From Actinomadura parmotrematis (GTDB lineage Bacteria > Actinomycetota > Actinomycetes > Streptosporangiales > Streptosporangiaceae), in contig NZ_JAIBOA010000004.1 in NCBI RefSeq assembly GCF_019458805.1, positions 1 through 64,000 on the forward strand: a stretch of DNA of 64,000 bases, given 5' to 3'. The position numbers were made by a program, and so were the translations under genes. Shown here in pieces: positions 17,711 to 25,202 of this stretch. The notes beneath the pieces were generated by a model. The model was not told the DNA's origin, did no database searches, and saw only the letters and a list, made by a program, of their open reading frames with translations. Each line of letters begins with the position of its first letter. Position 1 is the stretch's first letter.

Positions 17711-17932
17711 GACGCCCCCCTCCTGCCAGGCCGGCCTGCCGAGGTATCGCACTGCGCAGGCCGGGCGGATAGTCCCGCCCCTTGTTCATCGGCAGGGTGA
17801 TCGGCCGCTGACCTGCTTTTCCATCTTCACTACATGCTTCCCACCGAGCGTACGTCGCCAACCGTGCTGCTGGAGAAGTGCGATCGCCGTCTTCTGGTTG
17901 AGAACGCGAGGCGGTTCGCCGTCTCGTCCCAT
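17688..17932 (-). pseudogene. hicA: HicA-like toxin gene with a frameshift
   Basis: Read from ATG 17932 (after GGGGAGAAGAGCAG) the frame gives LLQQHGWRRTLGGKHVVKMEK, the first half of a HicA mRNA interferase with the catalytic His, then runs out of frame and stops near 17786. The -1 frame continues with GQRPITLPMNKG and LRSAIPRQAGL, the expected second half, ending at 17688 inside hicB. Joining the halves near 17812-17825 would give a protein of the usual length, about 80 aa. The break lies by an A-run (GGAAAAGC in the coding strand). The simplest reading is a one-base deletion that inactivated the toxin while the antitoxin stayed intact; a sequencing error or programmed slippage are alternatives. 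Confidence 0.7.
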
Positions 17933-18106
17933 CTGCTCTTCTCCCCGATCGAGATGTCCACCCCATGCCGCCCCCAGGTGAGGGGCGCCCTCTCGCGTTT
18001 CCCCCACGCGTGAAGTGGCTGTCGGCGCTCCCTCGCGATCAGGGTGGCAGGGGAGTGCGAAGCTCACGCTGGAACGAGCTATCTGTGATCAAAGAGTCAC
18101 ATAAAG
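17933..18106. other. AT-richer intergenic region upstream of the hic locus
   Basis: About 170 bp between the P450 stop and the hicA start. The stretch 18060-18118 is clearly less GC-rich than its surroundings and probably contains the minus-strand hic promoter. It contains an open frame in phase with hicA, but this lacks similarity and a ribosome site. Confidence 0.4.
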
Positions 18107-19408
18107 CTATTGTCGGGGTGAGGCGGCGGGCCAGTCGCAGTCGAGGTGCTTGATGCCGTTGATGAAGTTGGAGAACAGGCGGGACGGGCGGCCCGTCGCG
18201 CGGATCTCGGGGACGCGGGTGAACAGCTCGCGGAACATCACGGTGATCTCGCGGCGGGCCAGGTTGGCGCCGAGGCAGAAGTGGGGGCCGGGGCCGCCGA
18301 AGCCGACGTGGGGGTTCGGGGAGCGGGTGATGTCGAAGGCGTCGGGGTCGGTGAAGACGGCGGCGTCGCGGTTCGCCGAGTTGTAGAACAGCAGCACCTT
18401 GTCGCCCGGCTCGTAGTGGCGGCCGTTCATGTCGTGGGGGCGGGTCACCGTGCGGCGGAACTGGATGACCGGCGTCGCCATCCGGACGATCTCCTCGACG
18501 GCGCCGCCGATGCGGGCGTCGAAGTCGCCGAGCAGCAGCGCGCGCTGCGCCGGGTTGTCGGTGAGCAGCTTCAGCCCGTGCGACATGGCGTTGCGGGTCG
18601 TCTCGTTGCCCGCGACGACCAGCAGGATGAAGAACGAGCCGATCTCCTGGTCGGTCAGCGTCTCGCCGTCGATGTCGGCGGTCACCAGCGCCGACATCAG
18701 GTCGTCGCCGGGGTCGCGGCGGCGCCGCCGCGCCAGCTTCATGGCCAGGTGGTTCAGCTCGTAGCCGGCGGCGAGCACCGACGCGAGCCCGTACAGCGTC
18801 CCGGTGCGGGTGATGCCGCTCGCCGAGAGCCGCCGGCCGCCGGTGTACTCGGGGTCGCCGAGCCCGAGGATGATGTTGGTCTTGCGGTAGACGGTCGGCC
18901 GCACCGCCGCGGGGATGCCCATCATGTCGCAGATGACCTGGAGGGGGAGCCGCGCCGCGACCTTGGCGACGAAGTCGCCGGGGCCGTCGCGCAGCAGGTC
19001 GTCGACGATGCGGGTCGCGCTCGCCTGGAGGTCGGTCTCCAGCTTGGCGAGGACGCGCGGGGTGAACGCGCGCGAGACCACCCGGCGGATCTTGGCGTGC
19101 CGCGGGTCGTCCATGTTGATCATCGAGCCGAAGTAGCGCGCCAGGTAGGGCGGCAGGTCGGTCAGGCTGTTGGAGCACGGCTCGCTGGAGAACACCTCGG
19201 TGTTGCGGCTCGCCTCGACGACGTCGGCGTGCCGGACGAGCGCGTAGTAGCCCTCGCCGGTCTTCAGGAACGGCACCTTCAGCTCGGTGAAGAACTCCGG
19301 GGCGTCCCGCTCGCGCAGCGCGGCGAACGCGGCGTCGCGCTCGCGCCTCGGCCGCGCCCAGAAGTCCAGATCGGACAGGTCGATCGCCCGCTCCACCTGT
19401 GCCGTCAT
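18107..19408 (-). CDS. Cytochrome P450 of the CYP124/125/142-like group
   Basis: A 433-aa soluble haem-thiolate monooxygenase. I-helix AGNETTRNAMSHG holds the oxygen-activating E/T pair, the K-helix ExxR is EEIVR, and the haem-binding loop FGGPGPHFCLG places the thiolate at Cys378. The passages MINMDDPRHAKIRRVVSRAFTP and YNSANRDAAVFTDPDAFDITRSPNPHVGFG resemble actinobacterial P450s that hydroxylate sterol side chains or methyl-branched lipids. Redox partners are not encoded nearby. Start ATG at 19408 is chosen because the conserved N-terminus (VERAIDLSDLDFW) follows; the ribosome site is weak. Confidence 0.92.
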   Translation of the reverse strand: MTAQVERAIDLSDLDFWARPRRERDAAFAALRERDAPEFFTELKVPFLKTGEGYYALVRHADVVEASRNTEVFSSEPCSNSLTDLPPYLARYFGSMINMDDPRHAKIRRVVSRAFTPRVLAKLETDLQASATRIVDDLLRDGPGDFVAKVAARLPLQVICDMMGIPAAVRPTVYRKTNIILGLGDPEYTGGRRLSASGITRTGTLYGLASVLAAGYELNHLAMKLARRRRRDPGDDLMSALVTADIDGETLTDQEIGSFFILLVVAGNETTRNAMSHGLKLLTDNPAQRALLLGDFDARIGGAVEEIVRMATPVIQFRRTVTRPHDMNGRHYEPGDKVLLFYNSANRDAAVFTDPDAFDITRSPNPHVGFGGPGPHFCLGANLARREITVMFRELFTRVPEIRATGRPSRLFSNFINGIKHLDCDWPAASPRQ

Positions 19409-19483
19409 GCCGCACCACCGTCCCGGGGCCAGAACCACGTTCGGTTTCCTAGTGGACCGGCCCCGGGCGGCGGCGTCAAGGCG

Positions 19484-19933
19484 CTAGCAGAGGCGCGTTC
19501 CGCAGACCTCGGGCAGGTAGGCGGAGATCGAGAAGTAGTGCCACTGCAGATCCTCGTCGATCGCCTGGAACTTCACGGTGATCGTCTGCTCGTACCGCGT
19601 GGCGGGCACCACGATGTCGCAGTGCGGGTTGGTCCAGCAGGTCTTCCTGACGATCTGGCTGGTGTCGGGGGCCGTCCAGTAGTAGTTGCCGATCACCAGC
19701 CCCTCGACGCCGAAGTCCAGCAGGTAGGCGGAGTCGGCGTAGTAGGTGCCGCAGGAGCCGGTGCCGATCCCGCCGGACACGCCGGTGTTGTTGCCGATCA
19801 CCTGGCAGCGGAGGGTGGGGTTGGGCACCGTGGCCGCCGCTGCGGGCTTCGGCGGCGCCGCCAGCGAGGGCGGCGCCGTGGCGAATGCCAGGCAGAGCAG
19901 GGCCGCCGTCAGGGCGGCGATGGTCCGTAGCAA
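19484..19933 (-). CDS. Small secreted Cys-containing protein
   Basis: A 149-aa exported protein. A Sec signal peptide covers about residues 1-25 (LRTIAALTAALLCLAFATAPPSLAA). The mature part has six Cys (CQVIG, SCGTY, TCWTNPHC, VCGTRLC), an even number that fits three disulfides, and a beta-rich Tyr/Thr composition. I do not recognise the family. It stands alone between the P450 gene and the YidC-like gene; 143 bp of non-coding DNA precede it. Confidence 0.72.
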   Translation of the reverse strand: MLRTIAALTAALLCLAFATAPPSLAAPPKPAAAATVPNPTLRCQVIGNNTGVSGGIGTGSCGTYYADSAYLLDFGVEGLVIGNYYWTAPDTSQIVRKTCWTNPHCDIVVPATRYEQTITVKFQAIDEDLQWHYFSISAYLPEVCGTRLC

Positions 19934-20076
19934 GACGAACTCCTCGTGTTCGTGGGGCGCGCGCGACGCGCGGGCCGAGTGGCGCGGGGTGTCCGTACGG
20001 GTCGCGAACCGTCGACGGGGATCACGGGGCGCCGCGTGCGCCGGTTCGACGAGCGGCGCCCCGTGACCGGATCAGG

Positions 20077-20757
20077 TCAGGCGGCCGCCGGGAACCGGCG
20101 CCGCAGGACGGCGCGCTCGCCCGCCGTCCAGGCGGAGCCCGCCAGCAGGTACAGCCCGGCGGCCAGCGGGACGACCGCGGCCGCCGCGACCGTCGCGAAC
20201 GGCACCAGCCGCAGCGGGCCGGCGGGCATCTGCCGGGCGGACCACCAGGCGACGGCGGCGAGCAGCGCGAACAGGCCGAGGAAGACCAGCGACGCCGGGG
20301 CGAGCAGCCCGGCGCCGCCGCCGACCAGCCCGATCCAGTTCTGGCCGAGCGGCGCGGCGAGCAGCGTGTGGGCGAGCAGCAGGTTCTGGTGCCCGGCGAT
20401 CACCGACCGGGTGAACAGCCGGTACATGACCAGGAAGAACGGCCACTGGAGCAGGGCGGGCAGGCACCCCGCCAGCGGCGAGGCGCCCTCGGCCGAGTAG
20501 AGCGCGGCGGTCTCGCGGCGCAGGCGCGCGGGGTCCCCGGCGTGCCGGTCGCGCAGCTCCTTCATCTGCGGCAGCAGCCGCGCCTGGGACCGCCGGCCGC
20601 GCGCCTGCGCGACCGCCAGCGGCGCCAGCGCGAGCCGGACGGCGAGGGTGAACACCAGGATCGCGGCGGCGGTGGCGAGGCCGCCGGCGAGCGGCGCGAG
20701 CAGGCCGGCCAGCCCGGACACCGCCCGGTAGGCGAGGGAGACGGGAAGATCGAACAT
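20077..20757 (-). CDS. YidC/Oxa1 family membrane insertase paralogue
   Basis: A 226-aa polytopic protein of the YidC/Oxa1/Alb3 fold. The first core helix carries the groove Arg (FTLAVRLALAPL, Arg41). The amphipathic cytoplasmic hairpin (RRSQARLLPQMKELRDRHAGDPARLRRETAALYS) and the C2-like GASPLAGCLPALLQWPFFLVMYRLF are diagnostic. It lacks a signal peptide and lipobox and is shorter than the housekeeping actinobacterial YidC, which lies beside rnpA and is not in this window. It should insert a subset of membrane proteins. The next gene upstream encodes DUF6412, a usual partner of such paralogues. Confidence 0.88.
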   Translation of the reverse strand: MFDLPVSLAYRAVSGLAGLLAPLAGGLATAAAILVFTLAVRLALAPLAVAQARGRRSQARLLPQMKELRDRHAGDPARLRRETAALYSAEGASPLAGCLPALLQWPFFLVMYRLFTRSVIAGHQNLLLAHTLLAAPLGQNWIGLVGGGAGLLAPASLVFLGLFALLAAVAWWSARQMPAGPLRLVPFATVAAAAVVPLAAGLYLLAGSAWTAGERAVLRRRFPAAA

Positions 20758-20821
20758 GGCGGAAGAGCCCTTCCGGGAGAGAGGGGAAGCGGAACGTCTC
20801 CGCCCGGCCGGGCACGGCGGC

Positions 20822-21337
20822 TCAGCGGGCGGCGGCGCGGGCTCCCGGGGCTCTCGGACGGGGCCGCCCGGCCGCGTCCGGGTCGCGCTGCGGCAGGAAC
20901 GCCGTGCGCAGGGTCCGGTCGCGCAGCGCGGTCCGCAACCGGGCCAGGACGGCCGACGGCTCGCGCCGCGGCCCGACCGCGAGCGCGATGACCAGCAGCG
21001 CCGCCACCGCCAGCGCCGCGACGCCCGCGCCCGGCGCCCCGCCGGGAACGACGCCTCCCGCCGCCCCCAAGCCCGCCAGCGTCCCCACCAGCACGCCGAC
21101 CGCCCGCAACAGCGCGGCGATCGGCCCGGCGAACCCGCCGGCCGCCCGCGACGACGCGCTGTCCGGTGGGCCGAGGAGTGCGGTAGCTCCGATAACCGGC
21201 CGCAGCAGCGAGGCGACCGGCAGCCCGAGGAAGGCGGCCGTCCTGCCGACCGTCCGCAGCGGTGCGGCGATCGGCTCGGCGAATCCGCCGGCCGTCCGCA
21301 GCGGTGCGGCGGGCCGGGCGGCGTGCGGCCTCGGCAT
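20822..21337 (-). CDS. DUF6412 protein (YidC-paralogue-associated)
   Basis: A 171-aa protein whose C-terminal motif RTAFLPQRDPDAAGRPRPRAPG is the DUF6412 signature seen beside YidC paralogues. One clear transmembrane helix (VAALAVAALLVIALAVG, about 108-125) precedes a basic helix. The N-terminal half contains a repeated unit with the pattern GGFA.PIAA.LRTVG, present two to three times in both protein and DNA. ATG at 21337 follows GGGAGGACG. It is 64 bp upstream of the YidC-like gene and probably co-transcribed. Function unknown; a YidC helper is a reasonable guess. Confidence 0.75.
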   Translation of the reverse strand: MPRPHAARPAAPLRTAGGFAEPIAAPLRTVGRTAAFLGLPVASLLRPVIGATALLGPPDSASSRAAGGFAGPIAALLRAVGVLVGTLAGLGAAGGVVPGGAPGAGVAALAVAALLVIALAVGPRREPSAVLARLRTALRDRTLRTAFLPQRDPDAAGRPRPRAPGARAAAR

Positions 21338-21418
21338 GCGTCCTCCCTGCCCCGAATCTAACCCCGCAGGCCGGCCCCGCGCCCGCCCGCGCCGCACGCG
21401 ACCAGGTGGTCACGAGAC

Positions 21419-21480
21419 GTTGACTTGCGGCGTGTTGCGCATTTGGAACGCTCCAAATGCGCAACACGCCGCAAGTCAAC
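21419..21480. repeat. 62-bp perfect palindrome (29-bp arms, 4-nt loop)
   Basis: Arms 21419-21447 and 21452-21480 are exact reverse complements with the loop ACGC at 21448-21451. It begins 39 bp downstream of the membrane-protein gene that ends at 21519 (minus strand) and lies upstream of DUF6412. It is clearly less GC-rich than its flanks. It could act as a strong terminator in either direction. Confidence 0.95.
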
Positions 21481-21518
21481 GGAGGGTGACCGGGTGGTCG
21501 GGGGTGACGGGGGCGGGG

Positions 21519-22085
21519 TCAGGGGAGGGGGTGCAGGGCCAGGAGGGCGAGGGCGGTGGGGAGGGTGAGGGCGGTGAGGCGGGTGATCCAGGGGAGGCGG
21601 GCGGCGATCGCGGCGTCGCGGTCGGGGTCGCGGGACCAGAGGGTGAGGGCGGCGCTCAGCGCGCGGCCCGCGCCGAAGGCCAGGCCGGCCAGCAGGGACG
21701 GCAGGGGTCCTTGGTGGCTGAGGAGGAGGCCGAGCGCGAGGACGTAGGGGGTGCTCGCCGACACGTAGGTGCGGACGCCGGTTCCCAGCTCGAAGCCGAA
21801 CTGGAGGGTGCCGCGCCGCAGGCGTGTCTGGAGGACCTCCTGCGGGATCTGCCGGGCGTTCTGGGGCAGCGGCAGCCGCACCAGCCCGAATTCGCGCAGG
21901 GCGCCCAGGACGGCCACCGCGACGACGAGCCAAGCGCGCGCGCCGGACGGCAGCGGTTCGGCGAGGCCCGACAACAGCCAGAGGACCGTCGCGCTGAGGG
22001 TGCCCCCGAACAGCAGTCCGAGGGTGAAAACGGCGAGGAGTTCGTCCTGCCGTACGGAACCCCGCCAACCTGGCGAGAACAGCAC
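21519..22085 (-). CDS. Integral membrane protein of the Mau-like operon
   Basis: A 188-aa hydrophobic protein with about five transmembrane segments (about 16-40, 50-67, 108-124, 128-147, 165-185) and a conserved-looking cytoplasmic or loop region (LPQNARQIPQEVLQTRLRRGTLQFGFELGTGVRTYVSAS). GTG start at 22085 after GCGAAAGC. It is the last gene of the operon that contains the MauE-, MauD- and MauA-like genes, 18 bp after a small hydrophobic frame. I do not recognise it with confidence; a role in maturation or anchoring of the Cys-rich product is suggested only by position. Confidence 0.65.
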   Translation of the reverse strand: MLFSPGWRGSVRQDELLAVFTLGLLFGGTLSATVLWLLSGLAEPLPSGARAWLVVAVAVLGALREFGLVRLPLPQNARQIPQEVLQTRLRRGTLQFGFELGTGVRTYVSASTPYVLALGLLLSHQGPLPSLLAGLAFGAGRALSAALTLWSRDPDRDAAIAARLPWITRLTALTLPTALALLALHPLP

Positions 22086-22103
22086 GCTTTCGCTGTTGCG
22101 CGT

Positions 22104-22271
22104 TCAGACGCTTCCCGACAGCGCGAACCCGGCGAGGGCGCCGACCGAGGTCCAGCAGAGGACGGTCGCGTCCAGCGCGGCGGCGGCGACCGCCAGCAGC
22201 GCGAGGGCGGCGACCGGTAGCAGCGGCTCGGTGAGGCCCCGCCGGGCGCGCCCGGCGGTCAGTGGTTGCAC
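22104..22271 (-). CDS. Possible 55-aa hydrophobic peptide in the Mau-like operon
   Basis: A short frame from GTG 22271, overlapping the end of the MauA-like gene, to a stop 18 bp before the next gene. The product is almost entirely hydrophobic (LLPVAALALLAVAAAALDATVL, then CWTSVGALAGFALSG), enough for one or two membrane helices, and fills an otherwise unexplained operon gap. Evidence is limited to position and hydropathy, so this is tentative. Confidence 0.35.
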   Translation of the reverse strand: MQPLTAGRARRGLTEPLLPVAALALLAVAAAALDATVLCWTSVGALAGFALSGSV

Positions 22272-22810
22272 GCCATCGACTTCCGGCAGATGGTCTTGTA
22301 CCAGTTGCCCTTCTTGGACTTCTTCCAGCCGTCGTGGCAGCGCCAGGTGACGCCCTTGGCGCAGCTCCCGCACGGCTTGGTGTACGCCCAGATCCAGCCG
22401 TCGTAGGAGCCGCCGTAGCACTGGTTCGGGCGCAGCTTGTAGCGGCCCGGGTCCGACACGCCCGACTTGTGGAAGCCCTTGTACTTGCCGCTCGTCCGGC
22501 AGCACACCGAGCACACCAGGCTCGGCCCGCAGCCGGGGGAGCAGTTGTGGTTGGCGGCGTAGGACGGGCAGCGCGGGTAGATGTCGTAGTAGCCGACGAG
22601 CTCGAACCCCGACTGGACGGCCTTGCGCGCCGGCGGGAACACCCCGAGCGCGTTCAGGCCGACGGCGGTGCCCGCGCCGACCAGGCCCGTCAGGACGCTG
22701 CGGCGGACCGGCCGGACGCGCGCCTCGCGGGCGGGCCCGCGCCGCCGGACCCGCTCGGCGGTGTGCGGCCGGGGGCCGCGCAGCGGCGGGACGTCCTCGT
22801 ACTCGATCAT
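22259..22810 (-). CDS. Tat-exported 12-Cys protein resembling the methylamine dehydrogenase light chain (MauA-like)
   Basis: A 183-aa protein. An Arg-rich N-terminus ends in a twin-arginine signal (VRRSVLTGLVGAGTAVGLNALG, RR near residue 40), fitting export folded. The mature part has exactly twelve Cys, the number that forms six disulfides in the MADH beta subunit, and shares the QCYGGSYDGWIWAY passage with its CYNPTDG..LIAY region. However, where MADH has the first TTQ tryptophan just before that Cys, no Trp is seen here, so TTQ formation is doubtful. The start overlaps the MauD-like stop (ATGA). No heavy chain, MauG or electron acceptor gene is nearby. Substrate and cofactor are unknown. 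Alignment is by eye. Confidence 0.68.
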   Translation of the reverse strand: MIEYEDVPPLRGPRPHTAERVRRRGPAREARVRPVRRSVLTGLVGAGTAVGLNALGVFPPARKAVQSGFELVGYYDIYPRCPSYAANHNCSPGCGPSLVCSVCCRTSGKYKGFHKSGVSDPGRYKLRPNQCYGGSYDGWIWAYTKPCGSCAKGVTWRCHDGWKKSKKGNWYKTICRKSMACNH

Positions 22811-23271
22811 CGGGCTCCCTCCAGGTTCAGCAGCTCGCGCAGCGCCTCCGCCGAGCCGACCGGCTCGGACGCGGTGACCCGGCCGTGCCCGTCGACCAGC
22901 ACCGCGAACGGCGTGGCGGGCACCCGGTAGTCGGTGAACAGGCCCTCGCCCTCGCCCGCCAGCACGGTGATCTCGGGGGCGAGGCCGTCGGCGGCCGGGC
23001 CGGAGAACACCGCGTGCAGCGGGCGCCCGAGGCCGTCCGCGGCGTCCAGGACCTCGCCGCAGACGCCGCAGTCGCGGTCCAGGAACAGCAGCAGGCCCGG
23101 CCCGAGGCGGTCGAAGCCGGGGGCGGCGGCGCCGGGTTCGGGGCCGAGCGCGGTGCGGCGCGGCGCGCCGTCGGTGAGCGCGTGCACCTGCCGGACGAGG
23201 CCGGCGACGACGAGCGCGAGCAGCGCGATCGCGACCCACGACAGCAGCAGCGCGCTGGTCTGGAAGCTCAT
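22807..23271 (-). CDS. MauD-like thioredoxin-fold membrane protein
   Basis: A 154-aa protein with one N-terminal membrane anchor (about 5-25, LLLSWVAIALLALVVAGLV) and a thioredoxin-like domain outside. The redox motif is CGVC in FLDRDCGVCGEVL and the cis-Pro loop is VPATPFAVLVD. MauD proteins of methylamine utilisation clusters have this layout and assist disulfide formation in the light chain. Its start overlaps the MauE-like stop and its stop overlaps the MauA-like start (both ATGA), so the three are made together. The CxxC makes it an oxidase or isomerase candidate for the 12-Cys partner. Confidence 0.8.
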   Translation of the reverse strand: MSFQTSALLLSWVAIALLALVVAGLVRQVHALTDGAPRRTALGPEPGAAAPGFDRLGPGLLLFLDRDCGVCGEVLDAADGLGRPLHAVFSGPAADGLAPEITVLAGEGEGLFTDYRVPATPFAVLVDGHGRVTASEPVGSAEALRELLNLEGAR

Positions 23272-23828
23272 CGGGCGGGACTCCTCTCCGCCGCCCCCGG
23301 GGCGGCGGGGTCGGCCAGGGCGTGCGGCAGCGTTCCGAGCAGGACGGCGAGGGCGAGGCCGGCGACGGCCGCGACGGCGGTGTGCGCGAGGGGCGCGCCG
23401 TCCGGCAGGCCCGCCAGCGCCCCGCCGAGGGCGAGCAGCGCGAGCCCGGCGGCGCGGGCGGCGACCCAGCCCGTCATCGGGGTGGTGGAACCGGCGCATC
23501 CGCAGGGCACCCGCCCGCCGCGGGCGCGCGCCACGTACGCGGAGTAGGCGGCGTAGACCGCCAGCAGGGCTGCGGCGCCGCCGAGCCCGGCGCGAAACGC
23601 CGCGTCCCAGCGCCCGGCGAGACCCGCCAGGGCGACGGCTGCGGCGCCCGCCTCGGTCAGGACGGCGAGCGCGGCGGCCAGGACGGGGACGGGCGCCGCG
23701 CGCGGCAGCACCCGGTGAGCGCGCAGGGCGTCCGGCAGCGCGGACGGCCGGCGCGCCTGACCGGCCAGGGAGACGAGGAGCGCCAGCGGGACCGCGACGG
23801 CGGCGGCGCCCGCCGCCAGCACCGTCAT
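23268..23828 (-). CDS. MauE/DoxX-like redox-associated membrane protein
   Basis: A 186-aa protein with four to five transmembrane helices and a conserved PCGC motif (GRVPCGCAGST) at a membrane edge, as in MauE. MauE is thought to pass electrons to or from MauD during disulfide formation. The start overlaps the preceding gene's stop (ATGA at 23825-23828). The combination of MauE and MauD beside a 12-Cys Tat substrate supports a dedicated disulfide-maturation unit. Confidence 0.8.
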   Translation of the reverse strand: MTVLAAGAAAVAVPLALLVSLAGQARRPSALPDALRAHRVLPRAAPVPVLAAALAVLTEAGAAAVALAGLAGRWDAAFRAGLGGAAALLAVYAAYSAYVARARGGRVPCGCAGSTTPMTGWVAARAAGLALLALGGALAGLPDGAPLAHTAVAAVAGLALAVLLGTLPHALADPAAPGAAERSPAR

Positions 23829-24517
23829 CCGCGGACCGCCTCGACCGCCAGCTTGGCGAGGTTCCCCGGCGTCTCGCGCACCCGGTGCTCGTCCGGCAGG
23901 ACGGTGACCAGCAGTGACTTCAGCGCCAGCAGGAAGTAGGGGCCCTGCCCCTCCACCTCGTCGCGGAACAGCTCGCCGCCCGCGACGGACGCGCCGCGCC
24001 ACCCCGGCAGGCGCCGCCGGGTCTGCGCGGTGAGCGCGGTGAACTCCAGCAGCCCGAGGCCCGGCACCTCCTTGACCATCTCGGCCGGGTCGGGCCGGTA
24101 GGCGCGGCCCGTCGGGGTCGCGGTGACGCCGTCGTCGTGCTCGGCGAGCCGCACGGTCGCGAAGAACGCCACGGCGTCGGCGGCCCGGCCGTGGTAGACG
24201 TGCGTGAACACCGCGTGCCGGCGGCCCTCCCAGACGGCGGCGAGGACCGGGTCGGTGAGGCCGGTGTCGGGGTCGCGGGTGCTGGTGCGGCCGATGCGGA
24301 GCCGCCCGTCCTGGGTGCGGAACTCCTGCTCGAAGCGCTTCACGCCGATGTCCTCGGCCCAGGCGTGCGCGTCGTCGCGGGTGCCGCTGGACAGCTCGTG
24401 CAGCCGGCCCGCGACGGCGATGCGCGTCACCGAGGTGACGGGGCGGCCGAGGTCGTGGGAGCCGGTCAGCCGGACCCGCGTGCCGTCGAGGGAGCGATGG
24501 GTGACCTGGCGTCGCAT
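23825..24517 (-). CDS. Conserved hypothetical protein, first gene of the Mau-like operon
   Basis: A 230-aa soluble protein without signal peptide. Motifs include DGTRVRLTGSHDLGRPVTSVTRIAVAG, EDIGVKRFEQEFRTQDGRLRIG and a C-terminal VVTVLPDEHRVRETPGNLAKLAVEAVRG-like tail. I do not recognise the family; a beta-rich fold is likely. ATG at 24517 follows GAAGGGG. It overlaps the MauE-like gene by 4 bp, so it belongs to the same transcript, perhaps as a regulator or assembly factor, but no function can be assigned. Confidence 0.68.
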   Translation of the reverse strand: MRRQVTHRSLDGTRVRLTGSHDLGRPVTSVTRIAVAGRLHELSSGTRDDAHAWAEDIGVKRFEQEFRTQDGRLRIGRTSTRDPDTGLTDPVLAAVWEGRRHAVFTHVYHGRAADAVAFFATVRLAEHDDGVTATPTGRAYRPDPAEMVKEVPGLGLLEFTALTAQTRRRLPGWRGASVAGGELFRDEVEGQGPYFLLALKSLLVTVLPDEHRVRETPGNLAKLAVEAVRG

Positions 24518-24616
24518 TCGTGACCCCTTCGGCCTGGGAGTACGGTCTGTGACGTGGCTGACGGTACGCGCGTCCCGGCGCGGAGCGCGCCAAACGTGCC
24601 ACAAGTGGTCAGGCGG

Positions 24617-24622
24617 TAATCT
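24617..24622 (+). promoter_or_regulatory. -10 element giving a probable leaderless transcript of the PaaI gene
   Basis: TAATCT matches TANNNT and ends 6 nt before the GTG at 24629; no ribosome site is present. This is the pattern of actinobacterial leaderless genes. Confidence 0.5.
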
Positions 24623-24628
24623 CGGCGG

Positions 24629-25174
24629 GTGAACCGTTCCACCCTGACCGTCCCTCCCGCGGGCACCCCCCAGCCCGAGCCGCACCCCGAGGCCAGCGTC
24701 GGCGTCCCCCTCGGCCCGCACTACGCGCGGTGCTTCGGCTGCGGCCCCGACCACCCGACGGGCCTGCACCTGGAGGCGGTCAGCCACGACGGGCTGAGCG
24801 TCCACGCCGAGTTCACCGTCGGGGACCTGCACCAGGGCGCGCCCGGCCTCGCCCACGGCGGCGTTTTGGCGACGGCCATCGACGAGGCGCTCGGTATGGT
24901 CGTCTGGCTGCTCCGCAAGCCGTACGTGACCGGCCGCCTGGAGACCGACTACCTGCGGCCGGTGCCGGTGGGCACCACGCTGCTCATCACCACCCGCTGC
25001 ACCGGCGTCGTCGGCCGCAAGGCCTACCTGGAGGCCGAGGCGCGGCTGGACGCGCCGGACGGGCCGGTGGCGGTGCGCGGGGCCGCGGTGTTCGTCGAGG
25101 TGCCGGCCGCCCACTTCGAGCGGCACGGCGGCGGGGCCGGCGGCATGGTCCCCGGCCGCGAGGTCAACCCCTGA
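24629..25174 (+). CDS. PaaI-family hotdog-fold thioesterase
   Basis: A 181-aa acyl-CoA thioesterase-like protein. The hotdog helix motif [17 protein letters not shown] carries the HGG and acidic residue of the active site; it is preceded by [16 protein letters not shown] and followed by [18 protein letters not shown], all typical of this actinobacterial PaaI group. It probably hydrolyses acyl-CoA, substrate unknown. Starts with GTG, likely leaderless. dut follows 28 bp downstream in the same direction, an arrangement common in actinomycetes. Confidence 0.88.
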   Translation: MNRSTLTVPPAGTPQPEPHPEASVGVPLGPHYARCFGCGPDHPTGLHLEAVSHDGLSVHAEFTVGDLHQGAPGLAHGGVLATAIDEALGMVVWLLRKPYVTGRLETDYLRPVPVGTTLLITTRCTGVVGRKAYLEAEARLDAPDGPVAVRGAAVFVEVPAAHFERHGGGAGGMVPGREVNP

Positions 25175-25202
25175 TCGATCCCTGGAACGCGGAGGTGGAG
25201 GC

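Noticed and set aside
17812..17825. Programmed -1 frameshift in hicA
   Set aside because: The sequence G GAA AAG is not a good X XXY YYZ slippery heptamer and no stimulating hairpin is evident; mutation is simpler, though not excluded.
17933..18067. N-terminal extension of hicA
   Set aside because: Open frame without similarity; ATG 17932 has the proper ribosome site and gives the normal HicA length.
22272..22514. Longer version of the small hydrophobic frame within the MauA-like gene
   Set aside because: The upstream part is an out-of-frame reading of the MauA-like gene; only the part after GTG 22271 is plausible.
22259..24517. A functional methylamine dehydrogenase operon
   Set aside because: No heavy chain, MauG or amicyanin gene, and the first TTQ Trp position appears changed.
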